Shown: positions 1-10,022, numbered from the stretch's first letter. The stretch is DNA of 59,703 bases from an uncultured Flammeovirgaceae bacterium (GCA_913050055.1 CAJXAT010000003.1:1-59703), one strand, 5' to 3'. The notes: generated from the sequence alone by a model not told the origin. Program-made: numbers and translations.

Positions 1-1115
1 TTTAAATTGCCAGAAATATTTTCCCAATCATTTTGCTCTGAAGTATACATATTGAGTGATTCAATTGACCGAGTTTCATTGACTCTTAAAATATTTGTTT
101 CGGCGTCCATATCCCAATCTCGTCCATAGAAATTAATAGCTCCTCCTAGGGTAATTTTATTAAGATCTATTTCAATCCCTATGCCTCCATTGAGCATTCC
201 TTCAATTGGATTCCTCTTTGCTATTGTTGTTGTGTTAATTTCTCCACTTTCAGTAAGCAGTTGCCACTGGGTGTCTATATATTGTTTTTGAAAATTTTTC
301 CTAAATGAAAAATCACTGAAAAAAGCGACTTTTTGTGTGATTGAATTAAAGTTTATGGAAGAACCGTATTTGGCTCTATTACCATAACCGCTGATAAGTG
401 AGATATTACCATTTTTTCCCATATCTTCATTTTTTTTCATGACAATATTGATCATGCCTCCATCCCCCTCTGCATCATATTTTGCTGACGGTGTGGTAAT
501 TAATTCGATACTTTCAATATTATCTGAATTCATACTTTCCATCATTTCTACCAAGGCTTCCATTGGGAGGCGTGAAATTTTACCATTAATCATGATTCTT
601 ACTCCTTGTTTTCCTGATAAAGCAATGGACTTATTCATCTTATCAACGGTGACTCCCGGAGCCCGTTGAAGTAGATCTAGTGCCGTTCCACCAGCACGAC
701 TGATGCTGCTGGCTACATTGATGACTGTTCGATCAATTTTTTGCTCATACAGTGGTTTTCTTGCTTTCACAATAACATCATTGAGAAGTGCAACATTTTC
801 ATAAAGTTTTATTTCACCTAGACTATAGGGCGAATTTGCTCCATTGATCTTGAATATGGGGGTAGAAAAATCTAAATAGCCTACAGAACTTACCTTGATA
901 AAATAATCACCTGCGGTGATGCCTTCAAGTCTGTAATGACCCGATTCATTGGTTACTTGACCTTTTATTAATGAAGAATCTAAGGGATCAAGCAAGAGTA
1001 CACTTGCAAATGGAATTCCCGCTCCACTTTCTGTTATTGTTATTCCGTTAATTTGTAATTGTCCATAGCTTAGGTAGGGAAGGACATAAAGTCCAAAAAG
1101 TATTAATTTATACAT
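1..1115 (-). CDS. TonB-dependent receptor with N-terminal carboxypeptidase-like domain (partial, 3' end outside window)
   Basis: An open minus-strand frame runs from ATG at 1113-1115 off the left edge, about 371 codons, with no internal stop. It starts MYKLILFGLYVLPYLSYGQ, a signal peptide. A CarboxypepD_reg-like beta-sandwich follows (about residues 20-105: ASVLLLDP, VTNESGHYRLEGI, YFIKVSSVGY). A plug domain comes next (LLQRAPGVTVDK, RIMINGK, IESIELITTPSAKYDAEG, GGMINIVMKK), and then the first barrel strands. The plug motif and the absence of a partner SusD gene in view suggest an outer-membrane-beta-barrel receptor of the OMP_b-brl_3 kind, for TonB-driven uptake or export of an unknown ligand. 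The substrate cannot be told. Confidence 0.9.
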   Translation of the reverse strand, partial: MYKLILFGLYVLPYLSYGQLQINGITITESGAGIPFASVLLLDPLDSSLIKGQVTNESGHYRLEGITAGDYFIKVSSVGYLDFSTPIFKINGANSPYSLGEIKLYENVALLNDVIVKARKPLYEQKIDRTVINVASSISRAGGTALDLLQRAPGVTVDKMNKSIALSGKQGVRIMINGKISRLPMEALVEMMESMNSDNIESIELITTPSAKYDAEGDGGMINIVMKKNEDMGKNGNISLISGYGNRAKYGSSINFNSITQKVAFFSDFSFRKNFQKQYIDTQWQLLTESGEINTTTIAKRNPIEGMLNGGIGIEIDLNKITLGGAINFYGRDWDMDAETNILRVNETRSIESLNMYTSEQNDWENISGNL

Positions 1116-1589
1116 TACGATTGGTTGATTTTGGTTGAAAATGTAAACTTTTGAAAATTTTAAATATCAGAAAGGAGCTAATCTTTTCATTTTCGGAGTG
1201 CTGGTAGGAGACCAAAAATTATTAATAATTATCACTGAACTCGCTTTTCATGACATCTAAAAAAATCAATTGTATTTAGGATGCAGTGGGCATAGTTTTT
1301 ATTTAATGATGATAGAAAAATTAAATTAGATACAAAGGTAAAGAAATCAATAATAAATAACTGTTTTAAAAGCCCAGATAGTACAGGGGTAATACTGCAT
1401 ATGAGCTGTGTTAGATAAGGAGTAATGCTCTTTGATAAATAGTGTCTTTAAGATTCTAATATAGATTAAAAACATACTAATGATGTCTAGTTAATATCTT
1501 AGAACCTGTCCTATTGCTGTTCTTGTTTTTCTTTCAACTCTACCTGCTTTCCCAATCCATCATCAGGGGTTTTCTATTTATTCATCAGA
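1116..1589. other. Intergenic region, no gene seen
   Basis: This AT-rich spacer lies between the TonB receptor start and the decayed GH9 gene. It has no convincing ORF, RNA or terminator. The short plus-strand frame at 1514-1753 overlaps GH9 remnant sequence on the other strand and is not a gene. The receptor promoter should lie just above 1115, but I see no perfect TAnnTTTG box there. Confidence 0.5.
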
Positions 1590-3298
1590 TCAGTTACGGA
1601 CTTGAAGTATATAACCTAGTACAAATACTGCGGGAGCATTCCAATTTAGGCAGACTTCATTGGAGGCATAACTGGGTTGCACATCTTCTTATGCCTTTGC
1701 TTGAAGTGCCGAGGTATAAGTCACCTCCTGTTGATATTGACGTTTGCCATTAGGGCCGCCAAGGATAAAACCAGGAATGGGCTTCAGTATCCGATCAGCC
1801 CCGCTCGGCCGGTGATGGGGAAACCTAACTCTTTTTGAGCCAAAACCGGTTAAAAAGCTATAGCCCGTTGCATTTTTTTCAAAAATATAATCTGTTATTT
1901 GTTCGGCACCCATCAAATACTTTTCTTCAGCTGTAAGCTGATGTGCCAGACATAAAAGTAGGGCTTGATTGAGAACGTCACTGTTTGACCCCCATTCAAA
2001 GGTATTCAATGCGATGCGGTAGGGGGTGATGATTGATAACCTCTGGCAAGCTATCCGAGAGTAACAAATGCTCATTTTTAAGCGTCTCATAGAGTTTGGG
2101 ATCTATGAGGTCTTGATGGATTAACAGCGAAGCGAAGCCGACATTTCTTGTAAAAAACTTCCAACTATTGGTTGGTTTTGATAGGTCTCTTTGTTTGATT
2201 GGAGGTAATTTAAATACATTGCTTCTTGAGTAGCAAGATACAATTCTGCAGCCGCCCAATAAAAGTCGTCATCAAATTGAGTGTCTTCATATTCTCCCGT
2301 TTTTACATCATCAGGATTAGAAAAAGCCATCTGCGGATTTAATTGCGCCCATTTCCAAGCTTTTTCTGCTGCCCTTAAAGCCATTTGTGACCAAAGCTCA
2401 TGTGTGGGTGCCAACAATCGAGCCGCCTGAGCGAGCACAGCAGCAAAATCTAGGCTAGCAGCGGTCCCTTTGCCAATCACGTAGCGATCCAAGTTATAAG
2501 CTTCTGGAGAAATAAAGCCACTAAAATTTTTGGCAGTGAGCTTATGAAAGATTCCTCCATCTTCATCTTGCATGGTCACTAACCAATCCAGTTCATATTT
2601 AAGTTCATCTAAAAGGTCGTTGACCCCATTTCCACTTTCAGGAATATAGAGGGTCTGGTCCGCAATGACTTGTGGATAGAGCGCATATAGCAGGAGCATT
2701 TGACCGGTTAATAAGGCACCGTTGATCACATATTTGCCATAGTCGCCGGCATCGTACCACCCACCCGGGGAAGCCAAGAATCCACTGGTTTTTCCAGAGG
2801 AAGGATGATAAAACATTGGATGTCTGGATGTCCTGGGGCGCGATAAAAGAGAGAATCAAATTCCCTTTTAATGAGAAGGGAGGCCCGCAGAAAATAATAG
2901 CTTTTGATAGAGGCATACCAGGCCTCTTGGTAGAGATTGGCCTTGATTTCAAAGGGGTAAGACGTGCGTTCATTCACGATGACTTGATAGGTGCCGGGGA
3001 CCTCAAAACTACTGAAATCACCCATATATACCGATTCACTAGATGGCTCCCAATTGCCATTGGACATTACGCGACCCGTGTAAACTGTTTCCTGTTGGTA
3101 ATTGAGCAATTGAAATTACGTCGCGGTTGTATCTGCGAGCATAAATTGCTTATTTGATTTTGGATGATATCCAATTTGATTCAATCCGATGTTTTCGTTT
3201 ACAGATTCCTTACCTCTCGGTTCGATTGATTGACAACTAAATAGGAAAAGCATCAATAAAAGAACAAGGATATCTCTCATATTAAATCCTATTTTCAC
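1590..3298 (-). pseudogene. Glycoside hydrolase family 9 (endoglucanase-like), decayed by frameshifts and nonsense codons
   Basis: The family can be read across three frames. A lipoprotein signal (MLFLFSCQS, lipobox Cys) opens it. The Ig-like cellulase N-domain follows (IGLNQIGYHPKSNKQF; VYTGRVMSNGNWE). The GH9 catalytic domain has GGWYDAGDYGKYVINGA with the DAGD acid, then WGSNSDVLNQALLL, HHRPSGAD and FILGGPN, and finally SYASNEVCLNWNAP with the catalytic Glu. Lesions are an in-frame TAA at 3116-3118, frameshifts near 2815, near 2155 (T6 run on the coding strand) and in a C5 run at 2022-2026, and an in-frame TAA at 1689-1691 (AKA*EDVQPSYASNE). The original stop is TGA at 1590-1592. All catalytic motifs survive, so the decay is recent or some indels are assembly errors. 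Confidence 0.92.
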
Positions 3299-3342
3299 GA
3301 TAATTCAAAAGATTGAATCCTCACTTTATGATAAAAGGCCAA

Positions 3343-6300
3343 CTATAGGTCACTTATTTTGATGTCTTTAATATTGTCTTCATAAATCCGATCAATAAGG
3401 AGCATCCGAGGGTCGATCGCCGCTCTCATCGGTAATGAGTCCACTTCGAATGTGAAATTCATTTGTTCCTGATCAATCAAAACTCTTTTTTGATAAAGTA
3501 ATTGTTCCTCCTCTTCATCGGTAAATACCCCAATATCTATCCAATCATGGATGGCTATTTTAGTTTCATTCCCAAGACTATCGGCACGCATTTTATAAGA
3601 CTCAATTTCTAGGGTAACCTCAAACTTCCCATTTTCCAAAGGGGCATAAACGGCAGATTTCATACGATTATCATACAGCGTAATTTCTTTAAACCAATCA
3701 GTTATTAGATGTTGTAAAGAATCAGGCACTTCTTCCTCCAAGTACTTCATAAAGTCCAATGAGGTTGGATAGGGAGGAGGTTGATATTTGTATTCCTCCA
3801 AAAATCCTCGCATTGCCCGATTGACTTTTTCTTCACCGATGTAGTCTTGTAGTGCATACAAGATGATCGCGCCCTTTCCGTAATGAATATAGCTTTGATT
3901 TTCTACCTTGTATAAAGGTTGTTCGGCTTCAATTTCACCGCCCCGGCCTCTTAAGTATCGATTATGATCATATTTTAAGAATTCGCGCATTTTCATGGGC
4001 GTTTTAGATATACTTTTCATGGTCATTAAAGCCGAATATTCTGCAAAACTTTCACTGAACATAGTGGCACCTTGCATGTTTGCACCCACGATTTGATGTG
4101 CCCACCACTGGTGCGCCATTTCATGTGAAATAACGGCATCTATCACATTATTTTCTGTCTCGTCTTCGAGGTTCACAACAAAGCCAAAAGCCTCAGAATA
4201 AGGCATAGTTCCTGGGAAGGCTTGTGCAAAAGTAGCATATCTAGGAAATTCTATTATGCGACATTGTTTATGCATATATGGGCCAAAATTTTCAGTGTAG
4301 TAAGCCAAAGACCTTTCTACCGCATCCAACATCATTTCAATATTCACATGATGTTTAGCGTCATAATAAATTTCAATGTCTATGCCCTGCCACTTCCTTT
4401 TTGCCACTTCATATTTTGCCGATATGAATGACATAAAATGTTGAGAAGGATGGTCTACTTTGTACTGATAATAATTACGCCCCTTCTCTTCCCTGTATTT
4501 GATGAGTGATCCGGGAGCAATCGCAATCTGATCACCTGCTGTAGAGATTGTGGTTTCAAAATTAATATAATCTGACGCGCCTCGAGATAAGTAGTTGCGC
4601 ATGCAATTGGCACCACAATTAGCTTCCAGTTTAGGCATTCTGATTTTAGGTTTTAAATCATATTTTTTGCGCGTATTTTTTTCTGAAAGTTCCTGTCCTT
4701 CATCATATCCTAAGGAGGGGAGCATTTCAAAATTATTTAAAAAAGTACCATTTTTGATGATGCTGGTACTGCCTCTGCCATTTTTAAAGCCTTTCGTGAT
4801 ATATTGACTTGTTATGGTCATTTCGATTGTATCTCCTGGAAGCATTGGTTTATCAAAACCTAAGATTAGATAGCCCATTTTCTTATCTTCAAATACCACC
4901 TTAGCATTTGGGAGGTCAAAAGTAGGAGACCAATCTTTATCAACATTGAAGTGAACCGAATCAATTTGTACCTGAGTTTCATTGACTATTTTAAAGATGG
5001 CTTTCACATCGACATTACGTTCATAAGGGAATAGGTCAATGCTGTATTTGGCATCTATAATTTTGGGAAGGGCTACCTTTTGGTATTTTTTATACTGCTT
5101 TTCATAGTCAGCAGCCATCTGCTCATATTCATCGCTGGTTTTATAGGGGTTTAATATTTGAGTGTTGTAGAAGACAAAACCGGTGACCAAAAGCCAGACA
5201 AAGGCGGTGCCAACAATGAGGGGTTTATAATTCCGAGGCACTTGTTTTTTTGCAATCCTTAATCGGTCTTTTAAGGAACTGCGCAGGCCTCGATTCCATA
5301 AGGCCCCTGCAATCAATAAGCACAAGATTGAAAATAAAATCCAATAGAGATTAAACATCATGGCACCATAAAGGCCGGGTCCAAAGGCATTTATATCAGA
5401 GTATAGGGTGGAGGGTCCTGCTGCGATGCTAAGCATGAAACTAGATACATCAAAGATCTCCAATACAATACTCCAAATGAAGATCACCGCAATGGAGACA
5501 AAATAGCCAATATATTTATTGTTTACCAGGACTTGAATGGTGATCATGACGCCACTCCAAATAGCATATGTCAAAAAATTAGCGTAAAAGAAATCGAGAA
5601 AATAGACCTCCAATTCGATTCGAAAATAGCCATTAACCAACTGATAGATAACACCACAAAAAATAAAAAATAGCTGCAGCAAGACGGTAAGGCTGATCAG
5701 GGATAAAGTTTTGGCTGCTAGGCTGATTAAGGAGGTATGTGGTGTTGCGTCAATGACTTCATGAATTTTGCTGTTTCGGTCCCGCCAAATGAGTTCACCA
5801 CTAAAGAAGACTAAGATGATGATGACAAAAAGACTGGCATTTCCATCAATATCATCAATCAATTTATAGGTTAAGGGATAAGATTGAAGACCATAATATT
5901 CGAAGCCACCAATCAGGCCAGTGATCAGGAGTATGGCACTGAAAAGAAAGAGAATTCTGAACGTGACATTTTTGACTATACTTAAGAAGTTTATCAGGAA
6001 AAAACTCTTAAACTGCAACCAAACGCTGGATCGTCCAAAATTAATTTTCAGGGTTGGGAGGGTGAATTTTTCTATTGACTTTTTTATTGATTTTTCCTGC
6101 TTTTTGATCCGTTTGTTTTTTTCTTGGAAGGAGAAATTGAGATAAGAAGCCAAGAGTATGATGCCCCCGAAAGAAATCCATATCAGACGATTCCACAAAA
6201 GGAGACCACTAAAACCAGGGCTCAAGGTGTTTTTTTCAATAGGAGTATAATATTTAGAATAAATGGAATAAGCGCGAATACCAAAGGTATCCGAAAGGGC

Positions 6301-6927
6301 ACCTATTGTTTCGTTGTCAATGTCAGAAATTAAGTTACCAGAGATAATGTAGCCCATGATGATGGCCAAGGCACCGACAAAAGAAATCACCGTACTTTTC
6401 CATATATTGGCCAAAGCAAATATGATAGATCCTGCGATGAACATATTGGGCAGAATAAAAAGAAAATAATTGTTGGTAAAAGTTTCCAGATAAAAGCCTC
6501 CAAAACGATCGGCATCAATCCAACCAAACAGTGGTGCCGCTGTAGAACCCAGCAGAGCGCCAAGAAAAACACCAAGTAAGGGAATCGTGGAAAGTAGGAG
6601 GGCACCACAAAATCTCCCGAAGAAATAACTTGATTTATTTAGAGGAGTACTGAACAAAATTTCATTGAATTCATTACTAAAATCCCTTAAAGCAGCATTA
6701 TTGTAAAAAGCGGCAGCCATCAATAAGCCAAAAATGGTCATTACAGTAGTATATACCGTGATCACATGGGGTGCATTTCTAAGCACATTTCCCACAGAAC
6801 CTCCGATTTGGATATTATCACTTGCGGTTGCTCCGAAGGTCAGGAGTGCTAGCAGACCTAAAAAGATATAGATCATCGGCTGCTTTAATGCATTTTTTAT
6901 TTCAAATAAAAAGAAATGCTTGAACAT
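3343..6927 (-). CDS. ABC transporter permease fused to M1-family aminopeptidase
   Basis: A 1194-residue two-part protein. Residues 1 to about 580 are an ABC-2-type permease with two blocks of about six membrane segments (opening MFKHFFLFEIKNALKQPMIYIFLG). After a membrane segment near 590-610, an extracytoplasmic M1 peptidase domain follows. It has the zinc site HEMAHQWWAHQ, the downstream Glu in ESFAEYSALM, and an exopeptidase-like GTMPYSEAF segment. The ATPase gene lies just upstream, 19 bases away, in the same operon, so the two likely form one exporter. Fusions of this kind are known in Bacteroidota as ABC transporter permease/M1 family aminopeptidase. Substrate unknown; the peptidase may trim an exported or periplasmic peptide. 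Confidence 0.92.
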   Translation of the reverse strand: MFKHFFLFEIKNALKQPMIYIFLGLLALLTFGATASDNIQIGGSVGNVLRNAPHVITVYTTVMTIFGLLMAAAFYNNAALRDFSNEFNEILFSTPLNKSSYFFGRFCGALLLSTIPLLGVFLGALLGSTAAPLFGWIDADRFGGFYLETFTNNYFLFILPNMFIAGSIIFALANIWKSTVISFVGALAIIMGYIISGNLISDIDNETIGALSDTFGIRAYSIYSKYYTPIEKNTLSPGFSGLLLWNRLIWISFGGIILLASYLNFSFQEKNKRIKKQEKSIKKSIEKFTLPTLKINFGRSSVWLQFKSFFLINFLSIVKNVTFRILFLFSAILLITGLIGGFEYYGLQSYPLTYKLIDDIDGNASLFVIIILVFFSGELIWRDRNSKIHEVIDATPHTSLISLAAKTLSLISLTVLLQLFFIFCGVIYQLVNGYFRIELEVYFLDFFYANFLTYAIWSGVMITIQVLVNNKYIGYFVSIAVIFIWSIVLEIFDVSSFMLSIAAGPSTLYSDINAFGPGLYGAMMFNLYWILFSILCLLIAGALWNRGLRSSLKDRLRIAKKQVPRNYKPLIVGTAFVWLLVTGFVFYNTQILNPYKTSDEYEQMAADYEKQYKKYQKVALPKIIDAKYSIDLFPYERNVDVKAIFKIVNETQVQIDSVHFNVDKDWSPTFDLPNAKVVFEDKKMGYLILGFDKPMLPGDTIEMTITSQYITKGFKNGRGSTSIIKNGTFLNNFEMLPSLGYDEGQELSEKNTRKKYDLKPKIRMPKLEANCGANCMRNYLSRGASDYINFETTISTAGDQIAIAPGSLIKYREEKGRNYYQYKVDHPSQHFMSFISAKYEVAKRKWQGIDIEIYYDAKHHVNIEMMLDAVERSLAYYTENFGPYMHKQCRIIEFPRYATFAQAFPGTMPYSEAFGFVVNLEDETENNVIDAVISHEMAHQWWAHQIVGANMQGATMFSESFAEYSALMTMKSISKTPMKMREFLKYDHNRYLRGRGGEIEAEQPLYKVENQSYIHYGKGAIILYALQDYIGEEKVNRAMRGFLEEYKYQPPPYPTSLDFMKYLEEEVPDSLQHLITDWFKEITLYDNRMKSAVYAPLENGKFEVTLEIESYKMRADSLGNETKIAIHDWIDIGVFTDEEEEQLLYQKRVLIDQEQMNFTFEVDSLPMRAAIDPRMLLIDRIYEDNIKDIKISDL

Positions 6928-6946
6928 AAAAGTGAGGTTTTAATGA

Positions 6947-7831
6947 TTAAACAAGTTGATGCGATGTATTTATTTTCGAAAAGAAAACATCCTCAAGATT
7001 GGGTTTGACTTGTTCAAAATCATTTTGCGGATCGGCATCACTATAGACATGTATGAGTGGTTTTCCACCCACCATTTTATTGGATATAATTTGGTATTGC
7101 TCGGCGTAAGTATCCAAGTTCTCTCTGCTTACTATTTTCTGATACACTTTTCCTTGCAAGGCATTCATAGCATCATCAGGGGAACCATGATAAACGATAC
7201 GCCCTTCATTCATGATGGCCATTTTGGTACAAAGTTCACGTACATCATCTACAATATGGGTGGAAAGAATCACAATGACTTCCTTACCTACATCCGCTAA
7301 TAAATTATAAAATCGATTTCTTTCTCCTGGATCCAAACCTGCGGTAGGTTCATCGACGATAATGAGTTTGGGATTACCCAATAAAGTTTGGGCAATTCCA
7401 ATACGTTGTTTCATACCTCCTGAAAATCCTTTGACACTTTTTTTCCTTTGGTCATAAAGATTGACTTTATTCAATAAATATTTTACCACTTCCTTTCGTT
7501 CTGAAGCCTTAGTAATGCCTTTAAGAATTGCCAAATGGGTAAGTAATTGATCCGCACTGATGCGTGGATAAACACCAAACTCTTGAGGCAGATATCCCAA
7601 TATTTGTCGGAGTTTATGGGGTTGTTGAAAAATATCAATGTCATTGAGTTTTGCGGAGCCGCTGTCTGCTTCTTGAAGTGTAGCAAGGGTGCGCATCAGA
7701 GAAGATTTACCAGCCCCGTTGGGCCCTAATAAGCCAAATAGGCCATTTTCTATTTCAATGGATATGTCGTCGAGGGCTTTGACACCATTGGCATAAGTTT
7801 TGGAAAGGTCTTTGATAATTAATTTATGCAT
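6947..7831 (-). CDS. ABC transporter ATP-binding protein (partner of the permease-peptidase fusion)
   Basis: 294 residues with the full ABC ATPase set: Walker A LLGPNGAGKSSLMRTL (about residue 34-49), a Q-loop in LGYLPQEFG, the signature FSGGMKQRIGIAQ, Walker B KLIIVDEPTAGLD and the switch His in ILSTHIVDD. The C-terminal tail of about 70 residues resembles DrrA/CcmA-type exporters. It is the first gene of a two-gene operon with the fusion permease at 3343-6927. It sits at the inner membrane and powers export of an unidentified substrate. Confidence 0.93.
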   Translation of the reverse strand: MHKLIIKDLSKTYANGVKALDDISIEIENGLFGLLGPNGAGKSSLMRTLATLQEADSGSAKLNDIDIFQQPHKLRQILGYLPQEFGVYPRISADQLLTHLAILKGITKASERKEVVKYLLNKVNLYDQRKKSVKGFSGGMKQRIGIAQTLLGNPKLIIVDEPTAGLDPGERNRFYNLLADVGKEVIVILSTHIVDDVRELCTKMAIMNEGRIVYHGSPDDAMNALQGKVYQKIVSRENLDTYAEQYQIISNKMVGGKPLIHVYSDADPQNDFEQVKPNLEDVFFSKINTSHQLV

Positions 7832-8237
7832 AAGTGAGATTGGATATTTGTGTTAAGTCTATTTCTTGACTGCTTAAATGTAAAAGCAAAAAAACACTTT
7901 GTTAAATAAAAAAGTATTGGGAATTTGCAATTAATAATTCGGAATATCAAATTAATTGTCATGAATCTATGATAAACTGTATTGAGATCCTTATTTCATT
8001 CATTAAGACATCAAAAGGGGAAAATTTAAATACATTGTTTTCTTTGTTTTAGTCTTTAAATAATGTCATTTTGCGGCCTTCAAAAATACAACCGTAAAAT
8101 TGAAGGCATTTTCTATTTGGGTTCAGGAGTAAAGTGAGACCTTCTATTTTTTTGTTTATTCATCATATTATTATCACACCCTTTTAATACTATTTAAAAT
8201 AGAGCTTAAGCACATTGAGATCATCTGACCGTTACAT
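7832..8237. other. Divergent intergenic region with one orphan hairpin
   Basis: The region lies between the ABC operon (leftward) and the SulP remnant (rightward). It contains an inverted repeat with eight paired bases, GCCTTCAA at 8076-8083 and TTGAAGGC at 8100-8107, with a 16-base loop and a following T-rich stretch ATTTTCTATTT on the plus strand. It reads like a weak terminator or the leader of the decayed SulP gene. I see no ORF or conserved RNA here. Confidence 0.4.
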
Positions 8238-8778
8238 ATGAAAAAATATTTGAATTTGTTCGACTTAACTCAAAAAGTGAATTACCAAATAGAAGTATTG
8301 TCTGGTTTAACGGTTGCCTTGGCGTTAGTTCCTGAAGCTGTCGCGTTTGCTTTAATTGCGGGCTTATCTCCTTTGAAGGGTTTATATTACGCATTTGTCA
8401 TTGGGATCCTTGCTGTAGTCTTTGGAGGCAGGCCAGGCATTATTTCCGGTGCAACGGGCGCCGTAGCGGTGGTCATCTTTCCTTGGCCATTTCTCATGGC
8501 AAGGAATATGTATTTGCCAACGTCATCTTGGCAGGCATTATTCAAGCCTTAGCAGGTTTGTTAAATTGAGTAAATTGATGCGCTTGGTTTCCCATCCGGT
8601 TATTTTTGGATTTGTAAATGACCTGGCCATCATTATTTTCATGTCCCAACTAGAACAATTCAAGGATGTCTTAGGTATTTGGCTCACTGCAACTTCTTTA
8701 TATATTTTATAAGATCTAATGGCTCTGAAGATATTGATTATTTGGGGCTTACCCAAGTTGCCCAAAGTGATCCCGGCA
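8238..8778 (+). pseudogene. SulP-family anion transporter, frameshifted and truncated
   Basis: The N-terminus is intact ([51 protein letters not shown]), the classical start of SulP sulfate/bicarbonate transporters. A frameshift near 8480-8490 moves the family sequence to another frame ([20 protein letters not shown]), and a second near 8560 moves it again (KLMRLVSHPVIFGFVNDLAI). An in-frame TAA follows at SLYIL*DLMALKILI. The similarity ends at GLPKLPKVIPA, only about 190 residues into a family normally longer than 500, exactly where the tRNA-Arg gene begins on the other strand. The C-terminal membrane part and STAS domain are gone. Confidence 0.9.
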
Positions 8779-8839
8779 AGAATCGAACTTGCATCTAGAG
8801 TTTAGGAAACTCCTATTCTATCCGTTGAACTACGGGACC
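8768..8839 (-). tRNA. tRNA-Arg (anticodon CCT)
   Basis: A 72-base cloverleaf on the minus strand. The acceptor GGTCCCG pairs with CGGGATC (one G-T), with discriminator A. The D-arm is GTTC/GAAT. The anticodon stem GGAGT/ACTCT holds loop TTCCTAA, giving CCT. The T-arm GCAAG/CTTGC holds loop TTCGATT. No CCA is encoded. The gene stands alone, 40 bases upstream (plus-strand left) of the hflX stop codon, and its 3' end coincides with the truncation point of the SulP remnant. Confidence 0.95.
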
Positions 8840-8879
8840 ATAAATATCAGCTTCGCAAAAATAGACATCTTCGTGTAAT

Positions 8880-10022
8880 CTAAAAGGATTGTGGTTTTAT
8901 ATAGTTGGGATATATCTTAAGATGTTCTATTAAGGCCTCTTCAAAAATCAGCTTTTTTAAAGCGGGCAAATTTTGCTTGGTTTTAGCAGAGATCATGATA
9001 GATTTTTGTTTAGTATTATTTTCTGGATAAGGGGTGTCTTCAGTTAATTCATCAATTTTATTGTAAACATTGATTCTCTTGATCTGATTTCCACCAAGTT
9101 CCACCAGCGTTTGTTCTACCACCTTAATATGATCTTCGTAAGCGGGGCTAGAAACATCTATAATGTGTAATAATAAGTCTGCCTCCCTGACCTCGGCTAG
9201 AGTGGATCTAAAGGAAGCGATCAAGTCATGTGGGAGTTTTCGAATAAAACCTACGGTATCAGAAAGTAAAAAAGGCAGATTATTAATGACGACTTTTCTT
9301 ACCGTAGAATCTACTGTAGCAAAGAGTTCATCCTTGGCATACACAGATTCTTTCCCAAGTAAATTCATCAAGGAGGATTTGCCCGCATTCGTATATCCAA
9401 CCAAAGTAATTCGCACAATCCCGGTTCTGGATTTTCTTCGGGTACTTGCTTGAAGTTCTACTTTGGTTAATTGTTTTTTCAGAAGTGTAATGCGATCGCG
9501 TACCATTCTTTTATCAGTTTCAATTTCTTTTTCTCCAGCGCCTCCTCGCGTGCCTCTCCCTCCTCTTTGTCTTTCCAAATGCGTCCACATTCGTGTCAAG
9601 CGGGGTAATAAATATTGAAATCGAGCCAGTTCTACTTGAATTTTTGCCTGAGCCGTTTGGGCCCTTCGAAGGAAAATATCCAAAATCAGCAAACTGCGAT
9701 CATAAACCTTAATTTTCACCTCATTTTCGATATTTCTGAGCTGTGAAGGAGATAGCTCATCATCAAAAATGATGAGGTCTATTTTTTCCATTTTGAGAAA
9801 AGACTGTATGTCTTCGAGTTTACCACTTCCTACGTACGTCCTTTTGTCGGGTCGTTCAATTTTTTGAACAAATGTTTGGCGTATGTTAATGTCTAGGGTT
9901 TTGGCGAGAAATGCCAGTTCATCTAAATGCTCTTTGACGAGTTTTTCGGGGGTTTGTTTTTCAACTACCGCAATCAATACACCTAATTCTGTCTCTTTTT
10001 TCGTTTGGTAGTAATCACCCAT
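8880..10022 (-). CDS. hflX: GTPase HflX (ribosome-splitting factor)
   Basis: 380 residues. The N-terminal HflX domain (YVGSGKLEDIQSFL, IIFDDELSPSQLRNIE) leads to the helical linker with the family's Gly/Arg-rich segment RQRGGRGTRGGAGEKEIETD. The GTPase domain has G1 GYTNAGKSS (about 209-217), DTVGFIRKLP as G3 and NKID as G4. HflX binds the 50S subunit and splits stalled or hibernating ribosomes. It is monocistronic, reading toward the tRNA gene. The usual length is 370-430, so the protein is complete. Confidence 0.96.
   Translation of the reverse strand: MGDYYQTKKETELGVLIAVVEKQTPEKLVKEHLDELAFLAKTLDINIRQTFVQKIERPDKRTYVGSGKLEDIQSFLKMEKIDLIIFDDELSPSQLRNIENEVKIKVYDRSLLILDIFLRRAQTAQAKIQVELARFQYLLPRLTRMWTHLERQRGGRGTRGGAGEKEIETDKRMVRDRITLLKKQLTKVELQASTRRKSRTGIVRITLVGYTNAGKSSLMNLLGKESVYAKDELFATVDSTVRKVVINNLPFLLSDTVGFIRKLPHDLIASFRSTLAEVREADLLLHIIDVSSPAYEDHIKVVEQTLVELGGNQIKRINVYNKIDELTEDTPYPENNTKQKSIMISAKTKQNLPALKKLIFEEALIEHLKIYPNYIKPQSF

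Noticed and set aside
1514-1753. Plus-strand ORF of 79 codons
   Set aside because: It lies antisense over the C-terminal remnant of the GH9 gene and has no family features.
2816-3157. Plus-strand ORF of 113 codons
   Set aside because: It is the antisense shadow of the decayed GH9 gene.
8076-8107. Hairpin in the ABC-SulP spacer as a riboswitch
   Set aside because: Only one stem with a large loop and no conserved core could be seen; noted as an orphan hairpin only.
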